Assembly: GCA_036583965.1 (NCBI GenBank)
Contig: JAZBQD010000013.1
Coordinates: 7,046,144-7,110,143 of the forward strand
Source: Prunella strophiata
Taxonomy: Eukaryota; Chordata; Aves; Passeriformes; Prunellidae
Direction of reading: 5' to 3'
Length of the DNA stretch: 64,000 nucleotides
Below are positions 11,187 through 26,100 of the stretch, piece after piece (the stretch's first letter is position 1; each line of letters begins with the position of its first letter). The notes beneath the pieces are model-generated. The model saw only the letters and a program-made list of their open reading frames with translations, was not told where the DNA came from and made no database searches. Position numbers and translations under genes: made by a program.

Positions 11187-14100
11187 CTAAAAGAAAGAAA
11201 AACATAAGAATATTAAAATGTAACAAAGTTCTCAGAAGTCAGGCAACAAAAGCAATTCAGCATTTTGCACAGGGTATTTTAAATGTTAAATAGTCTAAAG
11301 CAAACCATTTACACACTAAAATCTCTTTTTCAGAACCTGTTTAGATCATACTTTACTGCCATTTTACATGTAACAAGATTTTCAACATCTCTCCTGCCTA
11401 ACCCTCATTAGTTTTATTATGCACACAGAAAACCTGTTATTAAAAAGCATTCCTCTATAGTTCTGCATACTTCAAACCCAGAAGGCAATTAAAACAGGAA
11501 TCGGTGAATTAATTTTCCCCTGCAAGATATTAGTAACTTTTAGTAGACAGCATTACACAAGTCATTAAGAACTAGAATTAACCAGGCTAATTATACATTT
11601 CAACATAAACACATTCTCTCAGTGGCTTAGAATCTTCTGGAAAGAAAAAGTTTCTCAGCCTGTATTATGTAAGTTTTATGGGAAAGGCAAACCTGTCTTC
11701 ATGGATTAAACAGATAACATAATTTAGTACCAAGCACTTCTTGCCAAAAACACTTCACTGTTCACTCCTTGTTTTTCTCTTGCTTGGGCCATGTGGTCCC
11801 TCACACACAACTGAAACAGAAGTTGGGGTGTTGAGTATGTCACTACATGTGAAGGAAATGGTGCAAAAGAGACCCTGAATTTCCCCCTCAGCTGGATTAG
11901 ATCAAAGATCAGAAAAACCTTGCTCACATAATCTAACTACTTAGCAGAACAATTTATCTCAATTTAAAAAATTAAAATATTATCTTGATATAAAGGAGTG
12001 GTAAGACAGGACTGTTTGCTCTTAGGGATTTTAGGAACTAAGAGTAGCAGCCAATAAAGCTCTAGGAAGGACTAATGCTTGGGGAAAAAAAAAGAAGGAA
12101 AAAAAAGGAAAAAAAAACCCTGAGTCATTTTTATTCTAGATGTAAATTATCCACAACATGAACAAAGATGACTGGTGAGTACTTTGATATTGAATTAACG
12201 CTAACATTTCAAAACAAAATCTCCTCTGGGAACACAGACAGTCCTATAATGTGAAGCTACAGATAGCAGTGGTACTTCAAATTACATCTGCAACTTAAAT
12301 CCAAAATTATTTTTGAAAGCTATTTGGTAAAACCTTTGAATTTGTAAGAGACTGCAGATGAATATTTTACAAGTCTGTCTTAATGATCTGCTTGCCTGAG
12401 CTGCACAGACTGGTTATTTTCAACCCACAGTACCTGAAATATTAAAGGAATTATGCTAAGCGGGTATGTACATTGCAACATTAGAAAGATACTGCAGAAT
12501 CTTCTGTTCATTAAGGCAATTTCTCAATAAGGGGTAACAGCTCCTCTATCTTAAATTACACTGAGAATTTAGAGAATTATTCATAAGGTTAGAAGGATTT
12601 TTTTCAACCCTCCCTTAAACCAGTTAGCTCTTAGGGAAAAAATTTTTGTTTTGTTTTTTGGGTCTTTAATATTTGTCTTACTATGTGTGAATCTTTTTAT
12701 AAGAATAAAACTGCACTGGTCATCAGAGGCCTTGATATTTTTATTCAAGAAGCTTGATTTACTTTGGAAGGACATTTCTCACCACATACCAGGAGTCCAA
12801 GGCTGGTATTAAAACTCTTGACAAGTAGAGGGTTAATCTCTTTTCAGGCTCAGTATTTAATTTTTGAGGCATGCCAGATTCCTTGGGTCAGAGATGTAAG
12901 ATCTAGAAACTCCTCATGAACCTGCTGTGGCTTATGTTACATGCTCCAAGCTGCTCCTGTTGCTATTTATTCCCACCAATTGATACCTTCAATGAAGCTG
13001 CACTTCACTAAAAGAATCCTTCCACCCCAGTAGGTGGAAAAACAGACTCAAGAAGTGTCAGCCATGGGTTACATTAACTTACAAGTGCTGGCAGTGCCCT
13101 TGAGATGCATGGAGGGCTCATTTCAAAGTTGTGTTAAGAACAAAAATGACAAAAAATTCCCTGATGCTCACCCAATCCTGCTTTATGCTGCAAGTTCTGG
13201 CACTTCAAAGGCTGCATTTAGATTGTTGTTGGTTTGGTTTTTTTAAGAAACACAAAGCAAAACCACCTTCTGAAGTGTACAACTTACATGGCATGATGTG
13301 CTTTGACCTGAGTTCGACAGTTGCGTCCCCAGTAGCAATCAGGACGTGACGTGACAGTCACTGCAAGAAGAGCAAATGAAATGCTGCATTTATTAAAAGT
13401 CATTAAAGTGACCCTAGATTATTAAGCCACTGCTAATGGTGGTTACTCATAAGAAACAGCACATGATTGGCAAGAAATGACTGTAAAACTATATTGTTTC
13501 ACCTTTCTGGAAACAAAGCAAACACTCTGTGAAGGACAAAAAATTAGTTTTTAATGTTAATGCAGACTTATGATGAAAGTATTTGCTTCTCAGTGCTGTC
13601 AACTGAAGTTTTAGCATTCATTTTAATAGAGATGGACTTGATTAGACACTCAGCATTTGCCTAGATGTACTTCCATACAAAAGGAAGATTATTAATTTGG
13701 GTACAGTTTGCTGCTTTCCCCCACCTTCACAGACATTACAACTCAGCTGTCCAGCAGCTGAACTGAAAAGCAATGCTAAGGGCAAACGAGGTACACAATT
13801 TTTGCTCATTAAGCACAGCAGCACAAGCAGAGTTCTCAACAACTTGAGACTGGGAAGATGTTGCTAACAGCATGAACTAAGTTGACAGAAGTAATATTTA
13901 AAAGCAAACTGTTGGAACAGCTTCTGTCCCAAACAAATTTAGGTCTGAAGGAGGGACAGTTGCTTGCATGCCATTTTATACTAAAATTGTAAATGCAAAG
14001 ATTTAGAATCAATTTATGAAAACATTCTTGTTCCTAGTTGAGAGCTGGTAAAATGTTAAATTGTTCAGAAGATGTATCATTTTATGCATTTAAACAGGAA

Positions 14101-17100
14101 AAAAATTCAACTACAGCAATTGGTTCCTATATATCTAATTGGTTGACCATATTCTGATTTTACTGAGATCCTCTTTTCACTCTGCAGATATACCCATTCT
14201 GCAGATGAGAAATGATACTGAAAGAAAAGGTTCCATTAGGGAGTCTGAAAATAACTATACACAAGCTTAGCAGCTGACAAGTAAAGCAAGGGACTAAGAT
14301 ATTAGCCCTGCACCAAGATTTGCACTGGGCTACATGAAAGTGCCAAAAGAACACTGATACAAAGATAAAATTCATGTTAACTCTTTAAATTACTGTTCCC
14401 CTCCTTACTGTGCAAAACAATCCCCACCTGGCAATTCAGCAACAGGAATATTCTGCCTGTACTGGTAGGCAAGTTCTCGAAAGCTGCGAAGGCCACAACA
14501 GTAGCAAAGCACTGTGTTCCCAGTAATTCTGTAATCTGGGGAGAAAACCAGTTCATAAAAATGTAAGGCTTAATAAATCAGGTTTAACTGAAGAGCCAGG
14601 ACTGCACTGGTTCTGTATACAGAAATCCAAACTTCTTGATAACATTGCTGAGTTACATCCAGACAAAGGAGTCATGCACATGCAAACTGAACACAACACA
14701 TACCTGACAACATAAAAACTCCTCTTTGAAGAGCTAAGAGACTTTCATTTAACATATTTTTCCATGTCAGACCCCTGGATGCCAGGTAATCCTGAAAAGA
14801 GCAATTTAAGTGTTTAATCTAGAAAAATCTCCAATCTTCAAGAGTAAGCAAGCCATTTATTCTCAAATATTTCCAAATCTATCAGTAATTATGTTTTCAG
14901 AATGGGCTGATGACAAGTAAAATTAAATACCTGTAACTTAATTAGCATGATACATTCAGATCACCAATAAAACCAACCACTAAGTATCTTTCTTTAAGAT
15001 CTCCACTTGTGCCAGAAGTTTGCAAATAGATTCATTCCAGTCACATTCTCATTTACCTCAAATCAAGATTTCATCCAGTTTACCTAATTTAGGCAACCCT
15101 GTTATAGTATGGACAAAATATTTCCCACACAAGTTTAGTGTGAAATTTAACTTGTCTGGGATAAAATATTTAACCACCATTGCCTTCCTGGCATGTTTTT
15201 ATTGAATTATTTTTCTCTTAAATAATATTTTGGATGATCGTTTGGAGCTCATTTAATCAGCCTTTTAGAATCAGGTTCTGCAAGTGACACAGTGCTGCCA
15301 CTGTAACTATTAGGCAGCACATCAATTTCATCACTGAGTACATCTTAAACTTTGTGTATTATTATCACACACAATGATTTTTAAACATACCTTTAGGATA
15401 TCTGATTCATAGTGGTTGTTGTTCAGGACGCCATCTAAACACTTATCACCAAGATTTATTTCTAATCAGAACAAGAAGAAGAAAAGTTACCATTTCTCAC
15501 CCAAACCCTATGGCACTCACACATTTTCTCAGTGTTTTTCTGTTTCCTGAAATAACATGCACAGGCTCATGTGAGCACCAAGTACATGACTACATTCAAC
15601 ATTTGGTAATGCATGTGATTTGTAGCTTCTAGTGGCACAGACAAGATACTGAGATTTTAAAATCTCAGCTTCAGTCACAAACACTACCAAGCTGCACAAA
15701 TTACCAGTGCTAGTAAAGCATATTCCATTAGCTCCAAACTAGAACTGAGCCATTTCAACTGTTCTAATTTGCTTTTTTACATGTCAAAAAATCTTGAGTT
15801 TCAGAAGTCTGCATGTTTAAGAGGGCAAGGTTCTTCTCTAATCTGTTACCATCAGATGTTCAGTGCTTTTGCACTGGTTTGCATGATTCTCTTACTAGAC
15901 TGAAACACACCATGTTTTTTTATATTGGAAAAAACTGTGCTCAGCAAATGTATTTTCTAAGCCAAATATTGTATGAAGACACAAACCTAAATCCTCTCAA
16001 AGTTAAGACACACACCACTTCAATTTTTTGTGTTTGTGATGTGAGGACACAGGCCTTGCTTCTTTTTGCATGACTGTGCTACAAACTAATCTAGGTCTCT
16101 TAAATTACTTAAAGTTCAAGACAGGCAGACATTATTGCAAATTGAACAGGCTAATAAGCCAAAAATTACTCCACAATACCACAGAATGGTGCCAAGCAGC
16201 CAAAACACGCCATGCGAGTACAGCCCCAGTACAAGTGACAGAAGGGCTGCAGACAAACTGTGCCTGTAAAATAACAAAGAAAACCCCTGTAAGGACCTGA
16301 ACACAACAAAACTTAACAGTTACCATTCTCATAAATCAGTAACAGAGCCCTAATAAACTCGGTTTAAAAAAGGTACAATCTTCTCATTTAAAATACATTC
16401 CTTAAAGGACTAATAAATTCTTTAAAGGAAGATTCTTGCATGCTGTCACTGACAAGTGTTCAAATAAAGAAGATTCATTAAAAACCAGTCTTCCGAGTAA
16501 ATTTAAGTTTAATAATAAATAAGGAGAGAGTTAGTTCTGTAGAAAATAAAATAAAAAGTGTACACACATTGCTGAGGAGCAACATGAGGGTTCTGTTCAC
16601 GCTCTGCTCTTCGGTCAGGCATTGGCTGAAAGCAGCAAGTGCATATTACATGACTTCCTTGAGCAGGACACACGTATTCCTGAACAGCTGGATGAGTTAA
16701 AAAGGAAAGAAAAAAAAGATTGAACAATTTACACAATTGCAATCTAGATGAGGAATCTTAGTGAATATTAACAATATAAAAATCTAGAAGTAACAAGCAA
16801 CCTTTTATAAAAACTGTACAAAACAGCAGAAAAACAAAATTCAACTTCTAAACTGCAGTGGTGTGTAAAATATTTCTCAGGGGAGTTGAAGATGATCTTC
16901 AAGGGTCCCTTCCAACCCCAGCCATTCTGTGACTCTGCCCCGAGTGTCTGAGCTGCAGTATTTTAGTGCTGCACTGCTGGGGCAATGTGACACTGACCTG
17001 CAGGGAAGTTGGCAGAGGTTGATGGAGCATCTCCCAGAGCCTGCATTCCTGCTGCCTCTGTCTCCTGGCCTGTGCCAGGCACAGTTGGAACAGAGTGTCT

Positions 17101-20100
17101 TCGGTACCCTGGGCACTGTCTGCACACTATATATGGCTGACTGAAAGAACAATATGAAATTATACCAAACAAATGCAATTACAACTTACATCACTATGCT
17201 AGACAAGGTTGGTCAGACTCGCAAAGTTTAAATTTAGGATTTCCTCCTTCAGTAACAGATGAAAGTTTATGTAACTCAGTACCTAGCTCTGCTGTAGCTG
17301 TAACAGATAAAAACTTTGGATTTTGTAGTATTCCTCAAGAAGTTTTAAACAAAAGGAAAAAAAAGAACAATGTGACCAAAAGAGAGAGCAGAACCAAGCC
17401 GGAATAGTTATCTACAATAATTCTTCTGTTCCAGTGTAGACATTGAGCAAAAAGTGTTTGCTGCTAAAAATAAAGAGGAGGTGTTTTGGTACTGGGGAAT
17501 TCCTGGAGTCAAGCATCAGCTGCTTTGGTACCATATACCAAGTGAAAGCAGCATTCCAGTCACATACGAAAGCACAATAATTGCAAACACCTTCAGAGGA
17601 TCATGGACTGCTTTATCTCCTGATAAGATCTTAGCCAGAAACATGTCTTTTCTTATTGCACAACTCAACATAGAACTGTTGGTCACAAACTGAATCTTGC
17701 TGGACTTCTTAGAAGTTCTAATTTCTGCTGATTGCTCAAGGTGCGAAAGGATGGCCAGCAAAACTACCAAGTTAATTACTGTCAAGAATGAACTTAATCT
17801 GCAAACAGATTCTGGCAATGATCATGGAAATACTAACAACAATAAGAGCATTTGTGAAACTAGCTCAGTTTGTGGGTCTGTGCATTCAAACACAGGCATA
17901 TCTAATTCAGCACACAACTTAAAAACAGACATACCTGATATCTGAGGATTCACTGTCTACATCAGACAATTCCAGTAAATCCTCAGAACTTCCCTCCTCA
18001 TCTGAAAAAGATCTCCGCACCTTAGGCTGCAACATGTCTTGAGTAATTTTGTTTCTGGCATCCATGCTCCGAACATCCTCTTCATTGCGACATTTATCTG
18101 GCATGAGAACCAAATTCAAATTTCAAGAGAAAATAACACCTCACATCCCTTATCTGCACTCTACTTTCTTAATGCAGTTGCCATTATTGTGTTTTCATTT
18201 CTGTAAGACTTGTTTTTGGATGAGAGAGTTCTAGATCATCTTAAACTCCTCTCTCTGTTAAGGAGGTCCAGTATCAGGCAACTTAAGTTTTGTTTTCAAG
18301 AGGCCATGATCAAAGTTAATTAAATCTACATTCAAGTATGTTTTTCAAAAGTATCCTTCTCATGATTAAGTAACAAATGAAAATGAAGCATTCTTCGCAC
18401 ACTCACATTATTAAATCACCTTCCACAGGTTATTTATGTGATGTTAAATGCACTTGTTTTTTCTGACAAACCATGTCAGAGAAAACAGCAGGGTAAAAAA
18501 CCACACAGGTATTTTATAGACAACAGTGTGTCCTGACATCAGTTATGCAGCTCATGTGTGAAATCCATTGGATTCTGCCACAGACACTCTTCAACTTGCC
18601 TGGATGCTGAATCAGATAAGCTTCAACCAAGTTGTTCAATATGTGATTTTTACAAATACGTTCTACTGGACAACGACAAGTTGGACATAAAGATGATCTT
18701 TCCATCCATCCTGAGTAGCAGGCAGCACAAAAAGTATGCATACAAGGCTGCAAGCTGGAAAATGGAGTCAAAGAAATGGAGTCAAAATATAAATCTTTAA
18801 CTTTTTCAGATACATCCATAACCCTAACCTATTTAGCATTGATTTGACTATCGACATAGGGCAGGAAAAGGAAAATCAAGAGGGCTTGTGAAAAAGTTGA
18901 TTATCCTGACCTCCTCAAACAGTTGTCACTGAATGTCATGCATTATTACCACATGATTAAAGCTTTTGTCACTCTCACATACCTTACACAGTCATGCAGC
19001 AGTTCTTGGCAGATAATGCAAGTTAATGTCTCTTCCATCTTATCTGGTTTTACATTTGATGTTTTTGCATCTTCAGAGCCAATTTTAATTATACATTCAC
19101 TTGGAGCTGCTGGTGAAAGATTTGGACAAATATCTTCATCTACAAAGACAGAAGGAGATTGTTTTTAAAGCTTTTTTAAACTTATTTTTATTCAAATATT
19201 TTAAAAATCCCTGAAAGATCTGCATGATTCACTGTTCACTGGCAACAGTCCCAAAAGAGGTTCTTGCTTTACACACTACAGCTTCTGCTACTGAAGACAT
19301 TATTTTCATGGGACCCAAAATCAATTAAGTGAGACACAAGAAAGAAGCTGAATTGATGACAGCTGTTGTAATTCAGTTTGGAGGGGTGAGGGTGAGGGTT
19401 AAGTTGCAGAATACTATAGTATACTAGCCTCCTTTTAGTTTCTTCTGAGCAGGTTCCAAACCTTCCTCCTCCCATGTTCTTTGAGAATCTGATTCTGCAT
19501 TTTCTTTTTCAGTGATTTCTGGAGCAATTGCAGAAGCTTCAGCATTCACATCCACCTTTTCATGCTTGTCATACAGTGCTCTTACACACATGGATTCTAA
19601 GATGGGGAAAGCAGGCACAGGAGTAACAACTGAGGACTGTGATCCTATAAAATAAAAGCAGAAACACGAACATGGCTGCACACAGCTATGGGACATGTGA
19701 AAACAAAAGGTACTCAAACCCTGACATGGCACACGCAGCAATCCAAACATCTTAATAGGAAGAAGTGGTGCAGAAAAGCAAAGTCTTTATAACTTACTAA
19801 ACACACTCTGAACCAATCTGCTAATTGGAAAACTGGGGGAAAACCAACCTATTAGTTGTGTAACCCTACTTAAAATCCCCAGTCCTCTTTCAATTGGGGA
19901 GTATTTATTCTTAAGACTATTATCCACACCAGGTCTTCCTGACAAAGATGCCAGGCGGGAGTTATGCAATACTGATCATACGTAACAGGTTGGGATCACA
20001 GCAAAGGGAAAGCTTTGTTTCCATAGGAGCCAGTGGGGTCCCAATGAACTGCTGACAAATGCATACAGGAATTCTCACAATTCCTCCACTCATCCAACAG

Positions 20101-23100
20101 GATCTACCCTGCCTGCCCAGAGAGAGAAAGTTAAACTGCACATATCCACCTGGTATTTTCACTAGAACTTTACAAAGCAAATTCTAGACCGAGATAGGGG
20201 CAAAAGATCAATCTGTTTAAATTAAAAAGTGGATTAACAGTTGATGAGCTGGACTCAGTGATCCTGATGGGTCCCCTCCAACTCAGCATATTCTATGACT
20301 GTGTGATCAAACTTTAAATACTTGACCCAAGTCTCACCAGATGTAGATGGGTTATCCTGCTGAACAGATGCAGACTCAACTGGAGAGGTAGGAGAAGCAT
20401 TAAAGAGGTTTGATGTAGAAGTAGATGGCTGTGGTTCCTCATAGCAAGACTGAGTAGCTGACAGTGATGAGGTAATTTGGGTCTCATCATTACTTCTTCC
20501 TGTACTTGAGGTATCTTTGGTCACATGGCATTGGTTTTCTACATTAACTTCTACAGTTGTTAGGGGGGAAAGGAAAGAAAAATATCTTTGTGACAGTCAC
20601 CACATCATGGCTTCAAAAATGTCAAGGAATCAAACTCTCTCAAGAGGGTTACATTAGTCATTGGAGCTTAGCTCCTCTTCATGGATCTTGAATTACTTCC
20701 TTACCTACTGGTTCTTGAGTTGCATCATGTTTTGTGTTTAAGGATTCATACAGATAAGCAACATCTGAAAGAGATTAAAAGTATTAATCATGCTCTTTAA
20801 ACAAAAATTCACTAAACTTAATCCCACATAAACAACTTCTATTCACAAGTGGCTGCATCCCTAAAGTGTCTGATAATGGAAGAGGCAAATGAGGGGTCAC
20901 CTCAATAGTACCATGTTAATACTCCTACTTAGGAGGCAATTAGGAGCAGCACAGCAAGATCTTTTCTTCCCAGGAAACCAGGCAGAGCAGCTTTTGTGTG
21001 ACGTTTAACTTGTGCCAGCCATGGAACCAGAGGCTTAATAATTTCTTAAACCTAAAATCTACTCTGTCAGAACAGACTGTATTTTTACTGATACTCGAAT
21101 CAAAGTTCTTCGAAGAAGCTTATTATTTCTGAGCTCACTTCTCAACCTCTTCAATCAATATTATTTCATTTCTTTGTGAGACACACGAACTCTCAAAAAT
21201 ACAGACTGGGACATGCCGTAAGTTTCAGCCAGAAACTAATTTAGAATCTATTAATAAAACCAACTGGATAATATCCTTTTCTTTTCAATCTTACTTGAAT
21301 TAAATATTGTTCCAAAAATTCCTCTACCTTGCTACCTTTTTCTCACCTCCAACCACCTACAAGCAAATAAGACTGTCTTAGTTTGCAGCAATCCTTTTTC
21401 TGATCAGAAGTTAAAATATTGTCTCCTTCAGGAGTACTTAGAATGGTCAAACAGGCATGCCAAAGTTAGATTCTTCTCTGTGTTTGAAGATGGAAAAGCT
21501 GAAAAAGCAAAACTGGAGGCTTGGTAATTTAACTACTTATTAACCCAAACAGAAATCAGTGATTCAGTTCATTGCCTGGAAAATCCACCCAAGTGATTCA
21601 TCTAAGTAGCATCAAGTGCAATAGTACCAGCTTAGAAAGGATTTGTGAGATAAACTCCACAGACAAAAAAATACAGCTTATCACTGCTTCATGTAACATT
21701 TACACCAGACAGCATAAATCTGTCTGTATATAAATTAACAGCAAGTTCATAAAGGATGTATTTAAACAGTGAGTGTGTATCTAGAATTTGAAAATTAACA
21801 GTTTCTATGTTTATTACTGTATGAAAATTGTAAATACAGCATTGTCCCAGATTTACCAATTTTACTTTCACTGTAGGGCTTTCCCCATCTCCCCCCCATT
21901 TCGCTTCTTCCCTCTTTAAAACAAAAAAAGCCAACCTACACACACAAAAAACCCCCACACACAAAACAAAAAGCTTTTGCAGCCTTTCCCACTGGTGCTA
22001 AAAACTGCTTCACTGGGATATATAAAGTATCACTAACTACCCCAGCAATTTGACTTCTAAAAGAAGCACTGGACATGTGATTAGAACCTCATTACTTACC
22101 ATTCCATGCATTAGTTCTACCAAAATTACTTCTAGGCACATTTAAATTTCAGACAGTTGCTCAGATTTGTCTCTGTAAAAACTGGCACATCCATGACCTC
22201 TTCTCTAGAGACTTGTTTTTAAACACATTTCTCTTTAAAGCAGAACTACTCAATTTTATTATACTGATATTTCTTTTCCCTCATGACTCAAAAGAAAATG
22301 ACTAAGCACACCATTTAAAAAGTATTATTCACTTACTGTTCTCTGGCTCATTTTTTCTGTAAACAACATAGATCACATCCCCAGTCTGTAATGGGTATGT
22401 CTGCTTCTTAACCACTTTCAGTTTATTAATTACTGTTCCATTAGTACTGTAAAGAGAAAGAAAAGATAACTTAGCATAAATGTTTTCATAATTACATGGG
22501 AGAAGGAAGGGAAAACACAAGATACATTTAAAGAAGAAAAGCTATTGGCTGCCCCCTAAAAATGAAAGTAGACCAAAAAATATTTTTAAAAAAAAGGAAG
22601 TCTAGAAACAAAAAATTTCTCCCAAAGACAGAAATGCAGAACTATTGGAAATTTAAAGCTCATTTGCAGCTACTGGTAAAGAGATGCCAGTTGACAGAGA
22701 AAAGACCCCTGGTATTTGGCCAGTGTCTCCAAATAATTAGATGACTGTTTCTGTACAATAGTCTCCACCCTTTAAGTATAAAACCGAAAGGACAATATGA
22801 GTTCTATTCAAACAGTTCCAGGCTGTGTTTTCCTTTTAATACTGGAAATCTCTTGAGACATTCTGTGACAAAGGAACTTCTGTACAGTCAGGGATGCCAT
22901 GCAGTGTTAATTTTTTTCCCCCTCCTCCTTCAAAAAGGAAAAAACCTACAATTGTGAGGTTACTTGGACTGTTTGCAACTTCAAAGTGAGAAGTTAACAA
23001 GGTAGAAAAAAGTGATACATAATGAAAGATGAATTGGAATTAATTATTTTGATATGGATAAAAAATTCAATACTTGTAGAATAAATTAAACTAGGGAAAA

Positions 23101-26100
23101 TGAAATGCAGAGCATTGCTGATTAATTTCTTTATTCCCTTAACTATGGGTGATGTTGTATACATAAGCCATTAATGTTTTATAACCAAGTCAAATTATTC
23201 AAGTACTGAGTAATTCCAGCTCACTGGCAGTAAGCATTCTTCAGGGCTGCAGCCCCCTCAAATTTCGGGCTTCTGCCACTCAAAATCTCAGTAACTGGCA
23301 CCAAATATGAAAGAACAGTAAATATCTGCTTTTTCTGCTTTTCCCTCTCTGCAGAGCAGCTGCAAGAAGTAACAGCAAAGCTGTGCTGCCACCTCCTGGA
23401 GGCACAACCCGTGCCCAGGGCACCGCAGACTGTCCAGTCACTGCAGGAGAGTTTTTTGGAAATAAGCACCTTCTCCCTCCTCTTTTCTAACACAAAAATA
23501 TGAATTAAAAGTTCAAAAGTAAAAACAAGCCCTTTGGAAGCACCACAGCAAGTCATGATCAAGGTATTAGTTCTTGGTCTTGCTGCTACAGCTGCTTCCA
23601 CAGTCTATGTGGTTGAATCAACTAATTCAACATAAATAAGATACAAAAAAAAACCCCCAGAAATGTTACTTTAAACTTTCAAGAAATGAAAAGAAATTTT
23701 GGGTCACATCGATGAAACTTCAAGCTTCTCCTACAAGCAAGAAAACTACTTAGAGCTCATCCTTTTCCCCTCAGGCACACAGTTGTTGACTAGGCTGAAA
23801 GACATAAGCACTGAAGAACCAGCAGAACAGAGAAATCACTAAATGACTGGCAAAGGTTAGCAATTAAGAGGAAAACAGAATTTTAAGTCAGTGTATTAAA
23901 AACAACACTGATTTTTAACTTCATACTGATGGTAGTGATAACATTTAAAAAGATTATGTTGAAGCAAAATTTTATCTCCTTCAACTGCCAAATAAAAAGT
24001 TTACACCAACCTCTGAAACCTGTCAGAGGTCCTTTAAGAAAACTGGGAAATATCAAATTTGACCTCCTCAGTTTTCCAGAAGGCATCTCCCATCTTCCCC
24101 AAGTGTTCTAGACCTTCTTTTGTAATAAATCAGCTAAATTCAAGCAACAAGACTTCTCTTTTGCAGAATTTTAACTTCTACAAGCAATTCCTAGCCCCAA
24201 CATTTCACTAAACATGGGGGGGGGCGGGGGGGGGGGGGAAGGTCACAATAATGTATTTTATGAAGTAACTCTGTCATGACTGCCAAGTTTCAATATTATT
24301 CTGGGAAGCAATAATACAAGGAATTTTGGGGGAAAGGAAAAACCCCAAAATATCACACATCTAGTAACCACTCAGACTTGGTTTCACAAAGCAAGATGCA
24401 GAAATAGCTATGCAAGACCCTACTCATCAAATTGATCACAGACAGCCAGATCTTTTCAGGTCTGTAGTTACACAGACTTCAGTGAGAGCTGACTAATGAA
24501 TTATTTGGCACATAGGGACCCAAATGAAACTAGGAATAAATGGATATCACTTAACACAGAGAATCATAAGCTTTTCTTCAATGTATTAGTAAACGAAAGC
24601 AGTTGTATTTATCTCTCAGTCAACAACCAAAGGAAAAAATTATTCAACTATCCCAGATAATTGTATCAGTCTTTCACTTCCAATACCAGGCTTTAGCATG
24701 AGGCTTTTAACAGATATGGTGACATTCCAGATTAATGCTGTGGGTATTTTTTAACCAGACACACATGATAAATTATGACATTTGTACATTCCTCTGATGG
24801 TTCAAATTAAACTCCCCATAAATAAGTAGAAAGTACAATGAGAATCCCAAATATGAAGGCCATTCATTAGGACTTGATACTGAATTTATGCCAACTGGCT
24901 GTACCATTTTTCAAGGGGAGAAGAAAAACAGTACTATCAGATATAAACTGTCTGTGTTGTGAAACTATGTCACAAAAGGTTACAATGTCACTTTTTTAAA
25001 CAGTGAAAGAAAAAAAAAATCAGACTCAATTCCAATGTGGTTGATGACTCTACAGTTTCATTAACTGAACCATAAATTCTGTTTACTTCCCAAACCCATC
25101 TGCTGTGCAGAATAGATATGAACAGCTTCACTAAGAGCAGGGCTACTTTTGAAGTAAATTAATGATCTAGGTGTTGTAAAAAACTTTCATATCCTTCCAA
25201 GAAAAATGCCAGTCTAATAATTTCTAATATTTATTTGTATCCATCCAGGAAAAAAATGTAGTTTATGTTAAAGCTTCTGAGTTAACAGTTATCTGATATT
25301 AAAGTGCTGATATAATCCTGAACACACTGTAAACTGAAATGAGTTTTGAATCCTATTAAAGTACAGAATCTTTCTGTACTGTAATTCTCCTATCTTTCAA
25401 TTTTCATAAATACAGTTTTGACTGGAGGGTGAGGAGAACTCAGTAGCAGAAGGGACACCAGCACCAACTGCAGATCAACCTCCACTTTACCCACAGAAAG
25501 GGAGTATCTGCTTGCCTGTCATATCAGTATCAGCCTTGCCTAAATAGTTTCCTGATCAGAAACATCACTTAATACTTAGAATCTTAAAAGGAAAAAGTCC
25601 TAGAAAATAACAAGAAATTACACTGGTTTTGCCTTTAAAATTTCTTTTTCAAAATGGAGGATCTTACAACTGCTTTTACCGGGAGAAATCCAACTGCTGC
25701 CTCCACTGTGTTAGGTCAGCTTGTACAATTTATTTTCTTTGAAGCAGCGTAAAGCAACTACTGCATGGTTTGGAAAATAAAGCAGAAACATATCCCAAAA
25801 GAGAGTGAATCTGAGTATTTTATTTTGCTATTTGCTAACTCTTGGCTTTTGTTACTTCCAAACCTTTATTTACTTAATAATTTTGAATGCTCTACACATT
25901 TTCTTTTACCTGCAAATTTTGGGTAATTCTTTCCAAGTATATTCAAGAACTCATTATGCTATCATAAGACAAAATGTTGGCTGTCTACATATATTTCACT
26001 ATATTCTTTGGATTAGACACAACAGAGAAACAAAGTCCACTCAGTTTGACTGTCCCAAACTCACTGCCTCCTTCAATGCATTCCTCTTCACCATAAAAAT

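Noticed and set aside
18914..19475. Open frames in the introns around CHFR exons 6 and 7
   Set aside because: They are extensions of real exons past their donors or chance frames. Phase and homology define the exons.
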